Positions 1 to 6,689 of a stretch of 7,378 nucleotides of DNA are shown here, piece after piece. The stretch is from the NCBI GenBank assembly GCA_017446645.1, contig JAFSQO010000034.1, forward strand, positions 1 through 7,378, read 5' to 3'. The notes beneath the pieces are model-generated. The model made no database searches. It saw nothing but the letters and a program-made list of their open reading frames with translations, and was not told where the DNA came from. This stretch comes from Synergistaceae bacterium (GTDB lineage Bacteria > Synergistota > Synergistia > Synergistales > Aminobacteriaceae). Position 1 is the first letter of the stretch. The number at the start of each line of letters is the position of its first letter. The position numbers were made by a program, and so were the translations under genes.

Positions 1-425
1 ATCTCACATCAAACCCTGCAGCAATCGAGGAATCAAGGCGAATTCTCCCGACTGGTTACTGGAAAGGCTCAAGTCTGGCAATAGCACTTGATTTGGCAGC
101 CGCAGCAATCTCGAATGGCCTGTGCGGTTCGGACATGGACGCGAATAATAACGGCAGCTGCACGGGATGTTCGCAGATATTTATTGCAATTGATCCATAC
201 ATGTTCGGCGAGAAGTCAGAGATTCAGGAAATGTTGAACCGCCGTGTTAGAATCGCAGACAGTGCCCACCCTATTGACCCCAAGCATCCGGTTAAGTGCC
301 CCGGTGAAAGCACTATAGCAAGACGCAGGAAGAGCATGGCCGAAGGAGTTCAGGTTGACGATAAAGTCTGGAGTCAGGTTCAGGCAATCGCAGAGGGCAA
401 AGATCTCTCAGGTCATATCGAGTAA
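1..425 (+). CDS. Ldh_2-family 2-oxoacid reductase, YiaK/DlgD-like (C-terminal part, 5' truncated)
   Basis: The reading frame is open from base 3 to the TAA at 423-425 and gives the last 140 residues of a protein that is normally about 330-350 residues long. An ATG at 93 lies inside the conserved domain and is not the true start. What is seen: an RRILPTGYWKGSSLAIALD stretch, then SNG, then SQIFIAID, and a late VDDKVWSQVQAIA. These closely follow the C-terminal half of the malate/L-lactate dehydrogenase (Ldh_2) family and especially E. coli YiaK (2,3-diketo-L-gulonate reductase), which has the matching ILPMGYWKGSG block and TVDDSVW-type end. Known for the family: cytosolic NAD(P)H-dependent reduction of 2-oxo acids with an atypical, non-Rossmann nucleotide fold. 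The catalytic His and most of the cofactor site would be in the missing part. The next gene is a YiaL-like protein, the same pairing as in the E. coli yia operon, which supports a sugar-acid role. The exact substrate is inference. Confidence 0.88.
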   Translation, partial: LTSNPAAIEESRRILPTGYWKGSSLAIALDLAAAAISNGLCGSDMDANNNGSCTGCSQIFIAIDPYMFGEKSEIQEMLNRRVRIADSAHPIDPKHPVKCPGESTIARRRKSMAEGVQVDDKVWSQVQAIAEGKDLSGHIE

Positions 426-455
426 CAAAAAATTTTTTGAGGAGGGTAATTTTTC

Positions 456-908
456 ATGTTATCGAGCAGTCTTAAATTAACAGAAAAATATGATTATCTT
501 GCAGACAAGTTCAAGGCAGGCTACAGGTGGCTGGCTGAGCACGATATTAACTCAATGCAGGACGGCAAGTACGAGATTCAGGGCAAGGACGTTTTCGCGG
601 ATGTTCAGAGCTACGAGACAGAGCCGGCAGAGAATCGCAAATTTGAAGCCCATGATGTTTATTTCGACATTCAGTACATGGCATCAGGCTGTGAGATGTT
701 CGGAGTATGTCATCGTGAAGGACTCAAACTCAAGGAAGCACCCGAAGGCAAGGACGTTAAGTTCTTTGAGGACCCTGAGTCTTGCAGCATGGTCTTACTC
801 GAAGAGGGCGATTTGATTGTCGTAGCTCCTGAAGAAGCCCATAAGCCAAGATGTGCAGCAGGAAAGCCCGCTAAAGTCAAGAAAGTAGTAATCAAAGTTA
901 AAGTGTAG
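456..908 (+). CDS. YhcH/YjgK/YiaL family (DUF386) protein, possible sugar-acid anomerase
   Basis: A complete 150-residue protein, the usual length for the family. The start is set by a strong GAGGAGGG site at 439-446, nine bases before the ATG. Seen: FEAHDVYFDIQY at residues 63-74 and GDLIVVAPEEAHKP at 118-131, followed by the VKKVVIKV end, which are the signature blocks of the family. H66 and H129 are the natural candidates for metal or substrate contact. Known: the family forms a cupin-like beta-barrel in the cytosol; the E. coli member YhcH (NanQ) has been assigned as an N-acetylneuraminate anomerase, and YiaL sits beside YiaK in the 2,3-diketo-L-gulonate operon. Inference: here it would open or interconvert cyclic forms of the imported sugar acid before reduction. 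It begins 30 bases after the Ldh_2 gene, probably in the same transcript. Family call is firm; reaction is not. Confidence 0.9.
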   Translation: MLSSSLKLTEKYDYLADKFKAGYRWLAEHDINSMQDGKYEIQGKDVFADVQSYETEPAENRKFEAHDVYFDIQYMASGCEMFGVCHREGLKLKEAPEGKDVKFFEDPESCSMVLLEEGDLIVVAPEEAHKPRCAAGKPAKVKKVVIKVKV

Positions 909-915
909 TGAAAGA

Positions 916-1003
916 AACCCCTTCCCGGCCTTCCCCTTCACAGGGGACGGAGATAGCGCGGACAATGCCAAGTCCCTCCTGGTAAGGGGGGATTAGGGGG
1001 GTT
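916..1003. repeat. GC-rich palindromic intergenic element with two hairpins
   Basis: The 124-base gap between the YiaL-like gene and the cyclase gene is filled mainly by a C-rich then G-rich stretch unlike the flanking coding DNA. It is bounded by AACCCC (916-921) and GGGGTT (998-1003), which are inverted copies. Inside are two hairpins: a 6-bp stem at 932-937/942-947, and a 10-bp stem at 971-980/985-994 with a GGTA loop and two G-T wobbles. Neither is followed directly by a T run, so neither is a clear intrinsic terminator. This layout suits a dispersed REP-like or MITE-like repeat, or an mRNA processing/attenuation structure. Copy number cannot be judged from one window. Confidence 0.5.
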
Positions 1004-1015
1004 ATCATTATTATT

Positions 1016-1022
1016 AAGGAGG
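1016..1022 (+). promoter_or_regulatory. Ribosome binding site of the cyclase gene
   Basis: AAGGAGG, ten bases before the ATG at 1033, sits immediately downstream of the palindromic element. It fixes the start of the cyclase gene and shows that the element ends before the translation signals. Confidence 0.8.
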
Positions 1023-1032
1023 AAAATTTATC

Positions 1033-1725
1033 ATGCAGACAGTATACGATATGGGTAATGGTCTCAGGCTCGTAGATTTATCGAAGCTCGTAGACCCCGC
1101 AACAGAAACACGCCGTTGTAAGTTACACAGGTTCAACACCGGAGGGCCTATCCCGGATTTTCACACGAACGTTGACATAATGACGCATTTGGGAACTCAC
1201 GCCGAATGCCCCTATCATCACAATGACAACTGGCCTGACGTTACGGGAATTCCCCTGACTACGTTTGTCGGTCGAGGAGTCTACGTTGACTTCAAGGAGA
1301 CCTGCAAACCCAACTCGCATATCACGGCAGCAGACTTAGACCGCGAGGCCAAGAAAGTCCGCGAGGGCGATATTGTAATCATTGACTCGTCCTACAAGTT
1401 AAACCCGTTTACACCTGACACGAATACGGAAAAGGACAAAAGATTATTCGTGAATGGCGAGACTGCTGAGTGGTTCAAGGCCAAGAAAGTAAAAGCAGTC
1501 GGATTTGGTGACGGAGTCTCAATCGAAAACTGCAACGAGGACGTTAAACCCTTCCATGATATTTTGTTAGCTGAAGGAATTATCTTTATTGAAGTCCTCA
1601 AGCACCTTGAAGACTTAAAGCGCGATGTCTTCTTCATGTCATTCTCTCCGCTGCCTATAGTCGGCCTTGACTCGAGTCCTGTTCACGCCTACGCAATCGA
1701 GGGCATAAAGGAGTTCTCAGAATAA
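1033..1725 (+). CDS. Cyclase / kynurenine-formamidase-like metal-dependent hydrolase
   Basis: A complete 230-residue protein, a normal length for the cyclase family (PF04199). Seen: the family metal motif appears as HLGTHAECPYH at residues 52-62, giving ligands H52, H56, E58 and H62; a second metal-binding block has H175 and E187 (FHDILL...IEVL) with the 12-residue spacing known from bacterial kynurenine formamidase. The usual motif is HxGTHxDxPxH, so the Asp that bridges the metals is Glu here. Known: members hydrolyse amides, esters or lactones in the cytosol using a binuclear metal site. Inference: in this sugar-acid cluster a lactone, ester or cyclic derivative is a more likely substrate than N-formylkynurenine, because no tryptophan-degradation gene is near. 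Its stop overlaps the next start by one base (TAATG), so the two products are probably co-translated. Confidence 0.85.
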   Translation: MQTVYDMGNGLRLVDLSKLVDPATETRRCKLHRFNTGGPIPDFHTNVDIMTHLGTHAECPYHHNDNWPDVTGIPLTTFVGRGVYVDFKETCKPNSHITAADLDREAKKVREGDIVIIDSSYKLNPFTPDTNTEKDKRLFVNGETAEWFKAKKVKAVGFGDGVSIENCNEDVKPFHDILLAEGIIFIEVLKHLEDLKRDVFFMSFSPLPIVGLDSSPVHAYAIEGIKEFSE

Positions 1726-2636
1726 TGCGTATAGCTGTAATAGGTGCTGGTGCAATGGGTTCGATTTACGGGGGCAGACTCTCGCAGAATAACGAGGTCT
1801 ATCTCGTTGACACAAACCCTGCTGTAATCGAAGCTGTGAACTCTCAAGGTCTGACACTCGAAGAAAACGGACAGGATATAACTTTTCACCCGAAGGCACT
1901 TGCAGACACTAAGAACTTGCAGCCCGTGGACCTGATTATCCTGTTTGTGAAGGCTCTTTACTCGAAGGCAGCTCTTGAAGGCAATAAAAATCTTATTGGC
2001 CCAGAGACTTACCTGATGACTTTACAAAATGGCTCAGGTCATGAGGATATTTTGTCAGGTTTTGCTCCGGTTGAGAGAATCATAATCGGCACGACTGAAG
2101 ACAACGGCGCGGTCTTAGCTCCCGGACACATCAGGCATGGAGGCAAGGGCAACACGAATGTCGGAATGCTTGTGAATGACGCTCAAGGTTTCCTGCAAAA
2201 GTTGAAGGCGAGTTTTGATTCATGCGGTTTCAACGTCAGGATTCACGAGAATATCCAGCAGTTAATCTGGAATAAGTTATTCGTCAACGTGGCATTAAGT
2301 GCTGTAACTGGTATACTTAAGTGCGAGATTGGCTATATCGCTGCGAATGAGTACGCGTTCAACCTCACAAAGAAATTATTGCACGAAGCAGTAGAGACGG
2401 CTCATGCTTTGGGACTTAAGGCCGACGAGTCAGAGTTGCTTGACGAAATCAAAGCCGTAACTGACAACTCACCTCACGGGGTTACTTCGATCTGTGCGGA
2501 TTTGAGGGCAGGACGTAAGACAGAAGTCGACACTATCAGCGGCTCAGTAGTCAGGGCAGCGAAGAAGTGCGGAGTAAATGTCCCGTGTCATGAATTTATT
2601 GTGAACATGATTCACGCAATGGAAGGAGTAAAGTAA
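1725..2636 (+). CDS. Ketopantoate reductase family (ApbA/PanE-like) 2-oxoacid dehydrogenase
   Basis: A complete 303-residue protein of usual length. The start overlaps the preceding stop as TAATG, with AAAGGAG at 1707-1713 inside the upstream gene. Seen: N-terminal Rossmann motif GAGAMG at 7-12; N102 in the QNG block; K184 in IWNKLFVN; S255 and E267 in SICADLRAGRKTEVD. These match E. coli PanE N98, K176, S244 and E256, so the catalytic set is intact. The second strand ends in D29 where E. coli PanE has an Arg (R31) for the NADP phosphate, which suggests NAD(H) preference. Known: the family reduces 2-oxo acids such as ketopantoate to 2-hydroxy acids. Inference: its place among sugar-acid genes, with no pantothenate gene in view, argues for a catabolic paralogue acting on a sugar-derived 2-keto acid rather than true pantothenate synthesis. 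Annotation as panE would be unsafe. Confidence 0.88.
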   Translation: MRIAVIGAGAMGSIYGGRLSQNNEVYLVDTNPAVIEAVNSQGLTLEENGQDITFHPKALADTKNLQPVDLIILFVKALYSKAALEGNKNLIGPETYLMTLQNGSGHEDILSGFAPVERIIIGTTEDNGAVLAPGHIRHGGKGNTNVGMLVNDAQGFLQKLKASFDSCGFNVRIHENIQQLIWNKLFVNVALSAVTGILKCEIGYIAANEYAFNLTKKLLHEAVETAHALGLKADESELLDEIKAVTDNSPHGVTSICADLRAGRKTEVDTISGSVVRAAKKCGVNVPCHEFIVNMIHAMEGVK

Positions 2637-2639
2637 CAC

Positions 2640-3662
2640 ATGAAGGCAGTAAGAATCATCGAGCCTTTCAAAGTAGAATGCATTGACGTTCCGAAGCCTG
2701 CACCTAAACCGGGCCAGGCGTTGTTAAAGATTATGGCAGCAGGTATTTGCGGCTCAGATATTGGGGCGTTCAGGGGTACGAATAATCTCGTGAGCTATCC
2801 CAGAATTATAGGCCATGAGTTATCGTGCATAGTCGAGTCAATTCCTGAAGACAATAACCCTAAAGGCATCAAGGTCGGCGATAGAGTCGTTGTTGAGCCT
2901 TATTTGCATTGCGATCACTGTTACCCATGCAGCATAGGGAGGACTAACTGCTGCACCAGTTTGCAGACTCTGGGAGTTCACACTGACGGCGGAATGTGCG
3001 AATATTTCTGTCATCCCGGACACATGCTTGTGAAAATCCCTGACGGAATGACATGGGAGCAGGCAGCTATGGCCGAACCTTTAACGATTAGTCTTCACGG
3101 AATTCACAGGGGAGGCTTCAAGGCTGGGGAGTATTGCGTAGTTACTGGAGCAGGCCCTATTGGTCTTGCAGCGGCAATGACTGCTCAGGCATATAACGGT
3201 CATGCGATTTTGATTGACATAGTGCAGGAAAGATTAGACTTTGCCAAGAACGTTGCAGGAATTGAGTACGTGATTAACTCCTCAACAGAAGACCCAGTGA
3301 AGAGAATCAGCGAGATTACTAACGGGAACATGGCACAGCTTGTAGTCGAGTGTTCAGGCGCAAATTCTGCAATAAGGTCAGCACTTGATTATGCCTGCAA
3401 TGCCGGGCGGATTACCCTCACAGGTTGGCCCAAGAAAGAAACGAGCCTGCCTACTGATGTAATCACTAAGAAAGAACTAGACATCAGGGGCGGTAGAAAC
3501 AGCGCGGGCGAATTTGAAGAGGCTTTAGAGTTAATTCACTCAAGGCGCGTTGATATGGAGAAGCTGCTTACGAAAGTAGTCTCGGCAGATGAAGCACCTG
3601 CAACGATTATCGATATTGAGAAGAACCCCGGCAACTACATGAAGGTTATAGTGAAGTTCTAA
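2640..3662 (+). CDS. Zinc-dependent MDR dehydrogenase, L-galactonate/L-gulonate 5-dehydrogenase-like (LgoD/RspB type)
   Basis: A complete 340-residue medium-chain dehydrogenase. The start lies three bases after the preceding stop, with GGAAGGAG at 2621-2628. Seen: catalytic zinc ligands C37 (GICGSD), H59-E60 (GHE) and E146; structural zinc lobe C91-x2-C94-x2-C97-x7-C105; nucleotide motif GAGPIG at 170-175; and D193 at the end of the second Rossmann strand, which favours NAD+. The blocks SYPRIIGHE, GRTNCC and GVHTDGG closely follow E. coli LgoD (YjjN) and the related RspB. Known: LgoD oxidises L-galactonate to tagaturonate, and RspB oxidises L-gulonate to fructuronate. Inference: it oxidises C5 of an aldonate and pairs with the RspA-like dehydratase downstream. 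It is the last gene before a terminator. Family is certain; the exact aldonate is not. Confidence 0.92.
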   Translation: MKAVRIIEPFKVECIDVPKPAPKPGQALLKIMAAGICGSDIGAFRGTNNLVSYPRIIGHELSCIVESIPEDNNPKGIKVGDRVVVEPYLHCDHCYPCSIGRTNCCTSLQTLGVHTDGGMCEYFCHPGHMLVKIPDGMTWEQAAMAEPLTISLHGIHRGGFKAGEYCVVTGAGPIGLAAAMTAQAYNGHAILIDIVQERLDFAKNVAGIEYVINSSTEDPVKRISEITNGNMAQLVVECSGANSAIRSALDYACNAGRITLTGWPKKETSLPTDVITKKELDIRGGRNSAGEFEEALELIHSRRVDMEKLLTKVVSADEAPATIIDIEKNPGNYMKVIVKF

Positions 3663-3673
3663 GAGAATTTAGA

Positions 3674-3714
3674 GTCCCTCTGTCATGAATGGCAGGGGGA
3701 TATTTTATCTTTTT
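3674..3714 (+). terminator. Intrinsic terminator after the MDR dehydrogenase gene
   Basis: A 12-bp stem (3674-3685 with 3690-3701, three G-T pairs besides Watson-Crick pairs) closes a TGAA loop and is followed by a T-rich tail ending in TTTTT at 3710-3714. It starts 12 bases after the dehydrogenase stop and stands before a separate promoter, so it should end or reduce transcription from the upstream genes. Confidence 0.8.
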
Positions 3715-3745
3715 GACTCATCAGACAAATCCGCAAAAATAATAA

Positions 3746-3774
3746 TTGCCTCATAAAGACTTTACCCGTATAAT
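3746..3774 (+). promoter_or_regulatory. Sigma70-type promoter for the TRAP transporter unit
   Basis: TTGCCT at 3746-3751 and a perfect TATAAT at 3769-3774 are separated by exactly 17 bases. Transcription would start near 3781, giving a leader of about 50 bases before the dctP ATG at 3830. The promoter lies directly after the terminator, so the transporter and dehydratase genes can be expressed apart from the enzymes upstream. Confidence 0.75.
3754..3764. promoter_or_regulatory. Palindrome in the promoter spacer, candidate operator
   Basis: TAAAGACTTTA is a perfect 5-1-5 palindrome placed between the -35 and -10 boxes, where a bound repressor would block RNA polymerase. The position is suggestive but the site is short and AT-rich, so chance is possible. 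No regulator gene is in the window to match it with. Confidence 0.35.
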
Positions 3775-3811
3775 TTACTTAATTCAATTCATCACACAAA
3801 AACATATTAAC

Positions 3812-3817
3812 AGGAGG
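3812..3817 (+). promoter_or_regulatory. Ribosome binding site deciding the dctP start
   Basis: AGGAGG lies 12 bases before the ATG at 3830. The frame is open further upstream to an ATG at 3746, but that codon falls inside the promoter and would put 28 non-signal-like residues before the signal peptide, so 3830 is the start. Confidence 0.85.
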
Positions 3818-3829
3818 CGTTTTTCTATC

Positions 3830-4810
3830 ATGAAAAAACTCTTAGCAGTCGCGTTATTGTTAATGCTCTTTGTACCATGTGCAGAGGCAGCCCGTCCTAT
3901 TACTTTCACGTTCGCAATGGTCGATAACGAGCAGTCGAATTACTACAAGGGTGCTCAGGCAATCGCAGCGGCAGTCAACGAAGCAACTGAAGGCAAGATC
4001 AAGATCAACGTCAGAGCAGGCGGAACTCTCGGCGGAGAGGCTGATACGTTAGACATGGCTATTCAGGGCGACTTGGACATAGCAACCTGTGCAAATTCAG
4101 TGTTAGCGAATTACATTAAAGAGATGGCCATTCTTGACCAGGCGTTTTTATGGGACAGCCAGGCCCAGGCAAACTATGCAGTTACCCATGAAGTCGGCGC
4201 ATTGATTCAGGAGAAAGCATTAACTCACGGAATCAGAGTTATAGGCTACATGGAATCAGGCTTCAGAGATGTATTTGCAAAGCGTCCAATCGAGAAAATG
4301 GCAGACTTCAATGGCCTCAAGATTCGCACCATGCAGAACGAAGGACAGCTTCAGGCGTTTACCTCATTCGGAGCCAACCCCATAGCCCTCGCAGCCGGTG
4401 AGCAGTTTACGGCGTTACAGCAGGGAACGATTGATGCATGTGAGAACGCTGTCTCTAACTGCTGGATCAACAAGTTCTACGAGGCCGGAGTAAATTCTGT
4501 AATTAACACAAAACACTGCTTCGTCTATATCCCTATTTGCATTAGCTCTAATGCCTGGGAGAGAATTCCGGAAGATTTACGCGATACATTCGTTGCAGCC
4601 GTAGCCAAAGGTTGCGAGCAGCAGTGGCAGTTCCTCAACGAGTCAAATGCTGAGTGCACAGAGTCATTAAAGGGTGTCGGCGTAAAATTCTACGATATAG
4701 ACATCAACGAGCTTAAAGCAGCATACGCAGCCAGACAGAAGGCAGACGGCACAGCTTACGATCCTACATGGGTTGCAGCAGTCGAAGCAGCAAGAGCAGC
4801 AGTGAAATAA
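3830..4810 (+). CDS. dctP: TRAP transporter substrate-binding protein (DctP family)
   Basis: A complete 326-residue periplasmic binding protein. Seen: a classic signal peptide (MKKLL, hydrophobic core, cleavage likely after AEA at residue 20); GTLGGEADTLDMAIQGDLDI at 66-84; R146 in SGFRDVFA; R166 in NGLKIRTM, the family's Arg that salt-bridges a substrate carboxylate; and a QQGTIDACENAVSN block at 198-210, with E205-N206 where sugar-acid binders contact their ligand. Known: DctP proteins capture organic or sugar acids outside the inner membrane and hand them to DctQM, driven by a sodium gradient. Binding-site residues resemble uronate/aldonate binders, which suits the neighbouring enzymes. 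The mature part has seven cysteines, unusual for an exported protein. It opens a new transcription unit and is followed one base later by dctQ. Confidence 0.95.
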   Translation: MKKLLAVALLLMLFVPCAEAARPITFTFAMVDNEQSNYYKGAQAIAAAVNEATEGKIKINVRAGGTLGGEADTLDMAIQGDLDIATCANSVLANYIKEMAILDQAFLWDSQAQANYAVTHEVGALIQEKALTHGIRVIGYMESGFRDVFAKRPIEKMADFNGLKIRTMQNEGQLQAFTSFGANPIALAAGEQFTALQQGTIDACENAVSNCWINKFYEAGVNSVINTKHCFVYIPICISSNAWERIPEDLRDTFVAAVAKGCEQQWQFLNESNAECTESLKGVGVKFYDIDINELKAAYAARQKADGTAYDPTWVAAVEAARAAVK

Positions 4811-4811
4811 C

Positions 4812-5369
4812 ATGAAAGCAATCAAGAAAATTTTACTTTACGTTACGAAGGCAGAGTTAATCCTCTCTGCCCTCACTTTTGCCATTATGGTGGTCTGTTA
4901 CTTCCTGTCAGTCGTCAACCGCAACTTCATCAAAGCTTCTATGCCCTGGACCGAAGAACTTGCGTTATACTGCATGGTCTACATGGCTTTAATCGGCATG
5001 GAAGTAGGACTCAGGGACGGGACTCAGGTCTGCGTTACTGCATTGACTGACAAGCTCAAGGGTTCATTCTTGGGTAAAGTTTTGGATTTCATTGCGAGCC
5101 TGATCCTGATTGCCTTTATTTACGAAATGTGCAATTACGGGGTCTCACTCGTTGCCCGTCAGATGAAGTCAGCACAGACTACTCCGGTCATGAAGATACC
5201 CATGTATTTGATGTATGCTTCGTTAGTTATTGCTTTTGGAATTTCGTTAGTCTCTCAGGTTTTAATCTTAATCGGCAAAATATTCAAAATCCCAATGGAA
5301 GATATTACGCGGATCGATGACATTATTGACGGCTTTATCCGCAAAGACAACAAGAAGGAGGCCGCATAA
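4812..5369 (+). CDS. dctQ: TRAP transporter small membrane subunit (DctQ family)
   Basis: A complete 185-residue protein with four predicted membrane helices, at about residues 15-36, 48-66, 88-112 and 128-157, the standard DctQ plan. Seen: WTEEL at 46-50, the most conserved DctQ motif, and a TTPVMKIPMYLMY block at 123-135 leading into the last helix. The C-terminal tail is charged and cytosolic. Known: DctQ pairs with DctM in the inner membrane and helps dock the binding protein. The ATG follows the dctP stop by one base and no clear Shine-Dalgarno sequence precedes it, so translation is probably coupled to dctP. The 3' end carries AAGGAGG (5355-5361), which serves the next gene. Confidence 0.93.
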   Translation: MKAIKKILLYVTKAELILSALTFAIMVVCYFLSVVNRNFIKASMPWTEELALYCMVYMALIGMEVGLRDGTQVCVTALTDKLKGSFLGKVLDFIASLILIAFIYEMCNYGVSLVARQMKSAQTTPVMKIPMYLMYASLVIAFGISLVSQVLILIGKIFKIPMEDITRIDDIIDGFIRKDNKKEAA

Positions 5370-5372
5370 ATC

Positions 5373-6683
5373 ATGTTAGATTTCTTATTCGAGATTGACC
5401 CAGGAATTTTATTATTTGCTGTCTTTGGAATCTGCATATTTATCGGCGTTCCCATTGCAATGTCGCTTGGTATCGGAGCACTTGCCGCAGTAGTCTTCGG
5501 TGATTTGGGAGTCTCTCCGGCAGTCATAGCTCAGAGAATTTTCGGAGGACTTCAATCAACGGCGATAATGGCTATAGCGTTCTTCATTCTTGCAGGTAAC
5601 TTGATGGCCAGCGGAGGAATTTCCCGGCGAATTGTTGACTTTGCTAACTGCTTAATCGGCAATATTCGCGGCGGTATGAGCGTCGCACTTGTTTTAGCGT
5701 GTGCATTCTTTGCTGCTCTCTCAGGTTCTGCACCTGCTACGGTTGTTGCAATTGGCTCAATGCTTTATGCCGACATGGTCAGAAACGGTTACCCTGAAGC
5801 AGATATTGCAGGACTTCTCGTTGTCTCAGGAGGTCTTGGCCCGATAATTCCGCCTTCGATAATAATGGTCTTGTACTGCACATTGACCGGTGCTTCTGTA
5901 TCGAGCATGTTTACAGAAGGTATGATGATAGGCATTGTGATAATGATAGTCTTGATTATTGAAGTCTTATTCTTTGCTAAGAAAGACAACTGGCCGAAGA
6001 TAGAGACTAAACGCTCAGCACTTGAGATCTTCAAGATATTTCTTGACGCAATCCCTGCACTTCTCACGCCTATAATTATTCTGGGTGGCATTTACTCAGG
6101 CTTGATGACTCCGACAGAGAGCGCGGCTATAGCATGTGTCTGGGCAATGATAGCGGGCATATTGATTTATCGCGAGATAAGCTTCAAGGACTTGATACCC
6201 ATATTCATGAAGTCAGCGAAGAGTTCAGCAATGATTTTGTTCATCATAGCAGCTTCTACGGCGTTTTCATGGATTTTCACGTATTCCGGTTCATCAGAAG
6301 AGCTTGTTAATTTCGTGATTAGCCTTAACCTCAACAAAGTCTTGTTCTGTCTGGTAATCGCGATTATCTTGTTGATTTTCGGGACCTTCATGGAAGGCAC
6401 AGCAATCGCAGTTCTCTTAGTGCCTGTTCTGTGGCCAATGGCTAAGACAATGGGAATTCACCCGATTCATTTCGGAATGATAGTTTGTATCTCGAACGTT
6501 ATAGGGACTATGACTCCTCCTGTCGCAGTAAATATTTTCTCAGCTGTTCAGGTAACCCGCTCAGTCCGTGAGTTAAAGATCGGCGATATTGCAAAAGCCG
6601 AGATGCCGTATTTCATTGGTTACACTGCAGTATTTTTCCTGTGTGTATTCTCTGAATGGTTCTGTACGTTCCTGATTAAGTAA
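5373..6683 (+). CDS. dctM: TRAP transporter large membrane subunit (DctM family)
   Basis: A complete 436-residue, strongly hydrophobic protein with about 11-12 membrane segments, the usual DctM size. The start lies three bases after the dctQ stop, with AAGGAGG at 5355-5361. Seen: AFFILAGNLMASGGI at 69-83; SGSAPATVVAIGSM at 117-130; GPIIPPS at 156-162; GGIYSGLMTPTES at 238-250; GTFMEGTAI at 337-345; HFGMIV around 367; and TPPVAVN at 381-387. The paired PPS/TPPV hairpins are the elevator-type sodium and substrate sites of this ion-transporter superfamily. The last motif usually reads TPPVG and has Ala here, a mild variant. Known: DctM is the sodium-coupled translocating subunit. With dctP and dctQ it completes the transporter that probably imports the substrate of the flanking enzymes. 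Confidence 0.95.
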   Translation: MLDFLFEIDPGILLFAVFGICIFIGVPIAMSLGIGALAAVVFGDLGVSPAVIAQRIFGGLQSTAIMAIAFFILAGNLMASGGISRRIVDFANCLIGNIRGGMSVALVLACAFFAALSGSAPATVVAIGSMLYADMVRNGYPEADIAGLLVVSGGLGPIIPPSIIMVLYCTLTGASVSSMFTEGMMIGIVIMIVLIIEVLFFAKKDNWPKIETKRSALEIFKIFLDAIPALLTPIIILGGIYSGLMTPTESAAIACVWAMIAGILIYREISFKDLIPIFMKSAKSSAMILFIIAASTAFSWIFTYSGSSEELVNFVISLNLNKVLFCLVIAIILLIFGTFMEGTAIAVLLVPVLWPMAKTMGIHPIHFGMIVCISNVIGTMTPPVAVNIFSAVQVTRSVRELKIGDIAKAEMPYFIGYTAVFFLCVFSEWFCTFLIK

Positions 6684-6689
6684 AAAATC

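Noticed and set aside
490..816. 108-codon open frame overlapping the YiaL-like gene in another frame
   Set aside because: It lies wholly within a gene with clear family motifs, has no ribosome site and reads as low-complexity Ser/Arg-rich sequence.
932..947. First hairpin of the intergenic element as terminator of the YiaL-like gene
   Set aside because: The stem is short and no T run follows; the next bases are GC-rich.
3713..3743. Second possible promoter with TTGACT at 3713-3718
   Set aside because: No good -10 box occurs at 16-18 bases; the TTGACT overlaps the terminator's T tail, and a better promoter lies just downstream.
3746..3829. In-frame upstream ATG that would extend the TRAP binding protein by 28 residues
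   Set aside because: The extension covers the promoter, adds residues before a well-formed signal peptide, and lacks a ribosome site; AGGAGG precedes the ATG at 3830.
3830..3892. Possible lipoprotein signal at C17 of the binding protein
   Set aside because: The sequence before the Cys is LFVP, with Pro at -1, which does not fit a lipobox; an AEA signal-peptidase I site follows at once.
5255..5527. Minus-strand open frames across dctQ/dctM, and others at 5789-6091 and 6167-6400
   Set aside because: They are antisense to conserved membrane proteins, their Ile/Ser/Lys-rich content mirrors the coding strand, and no start signals or families are seen.
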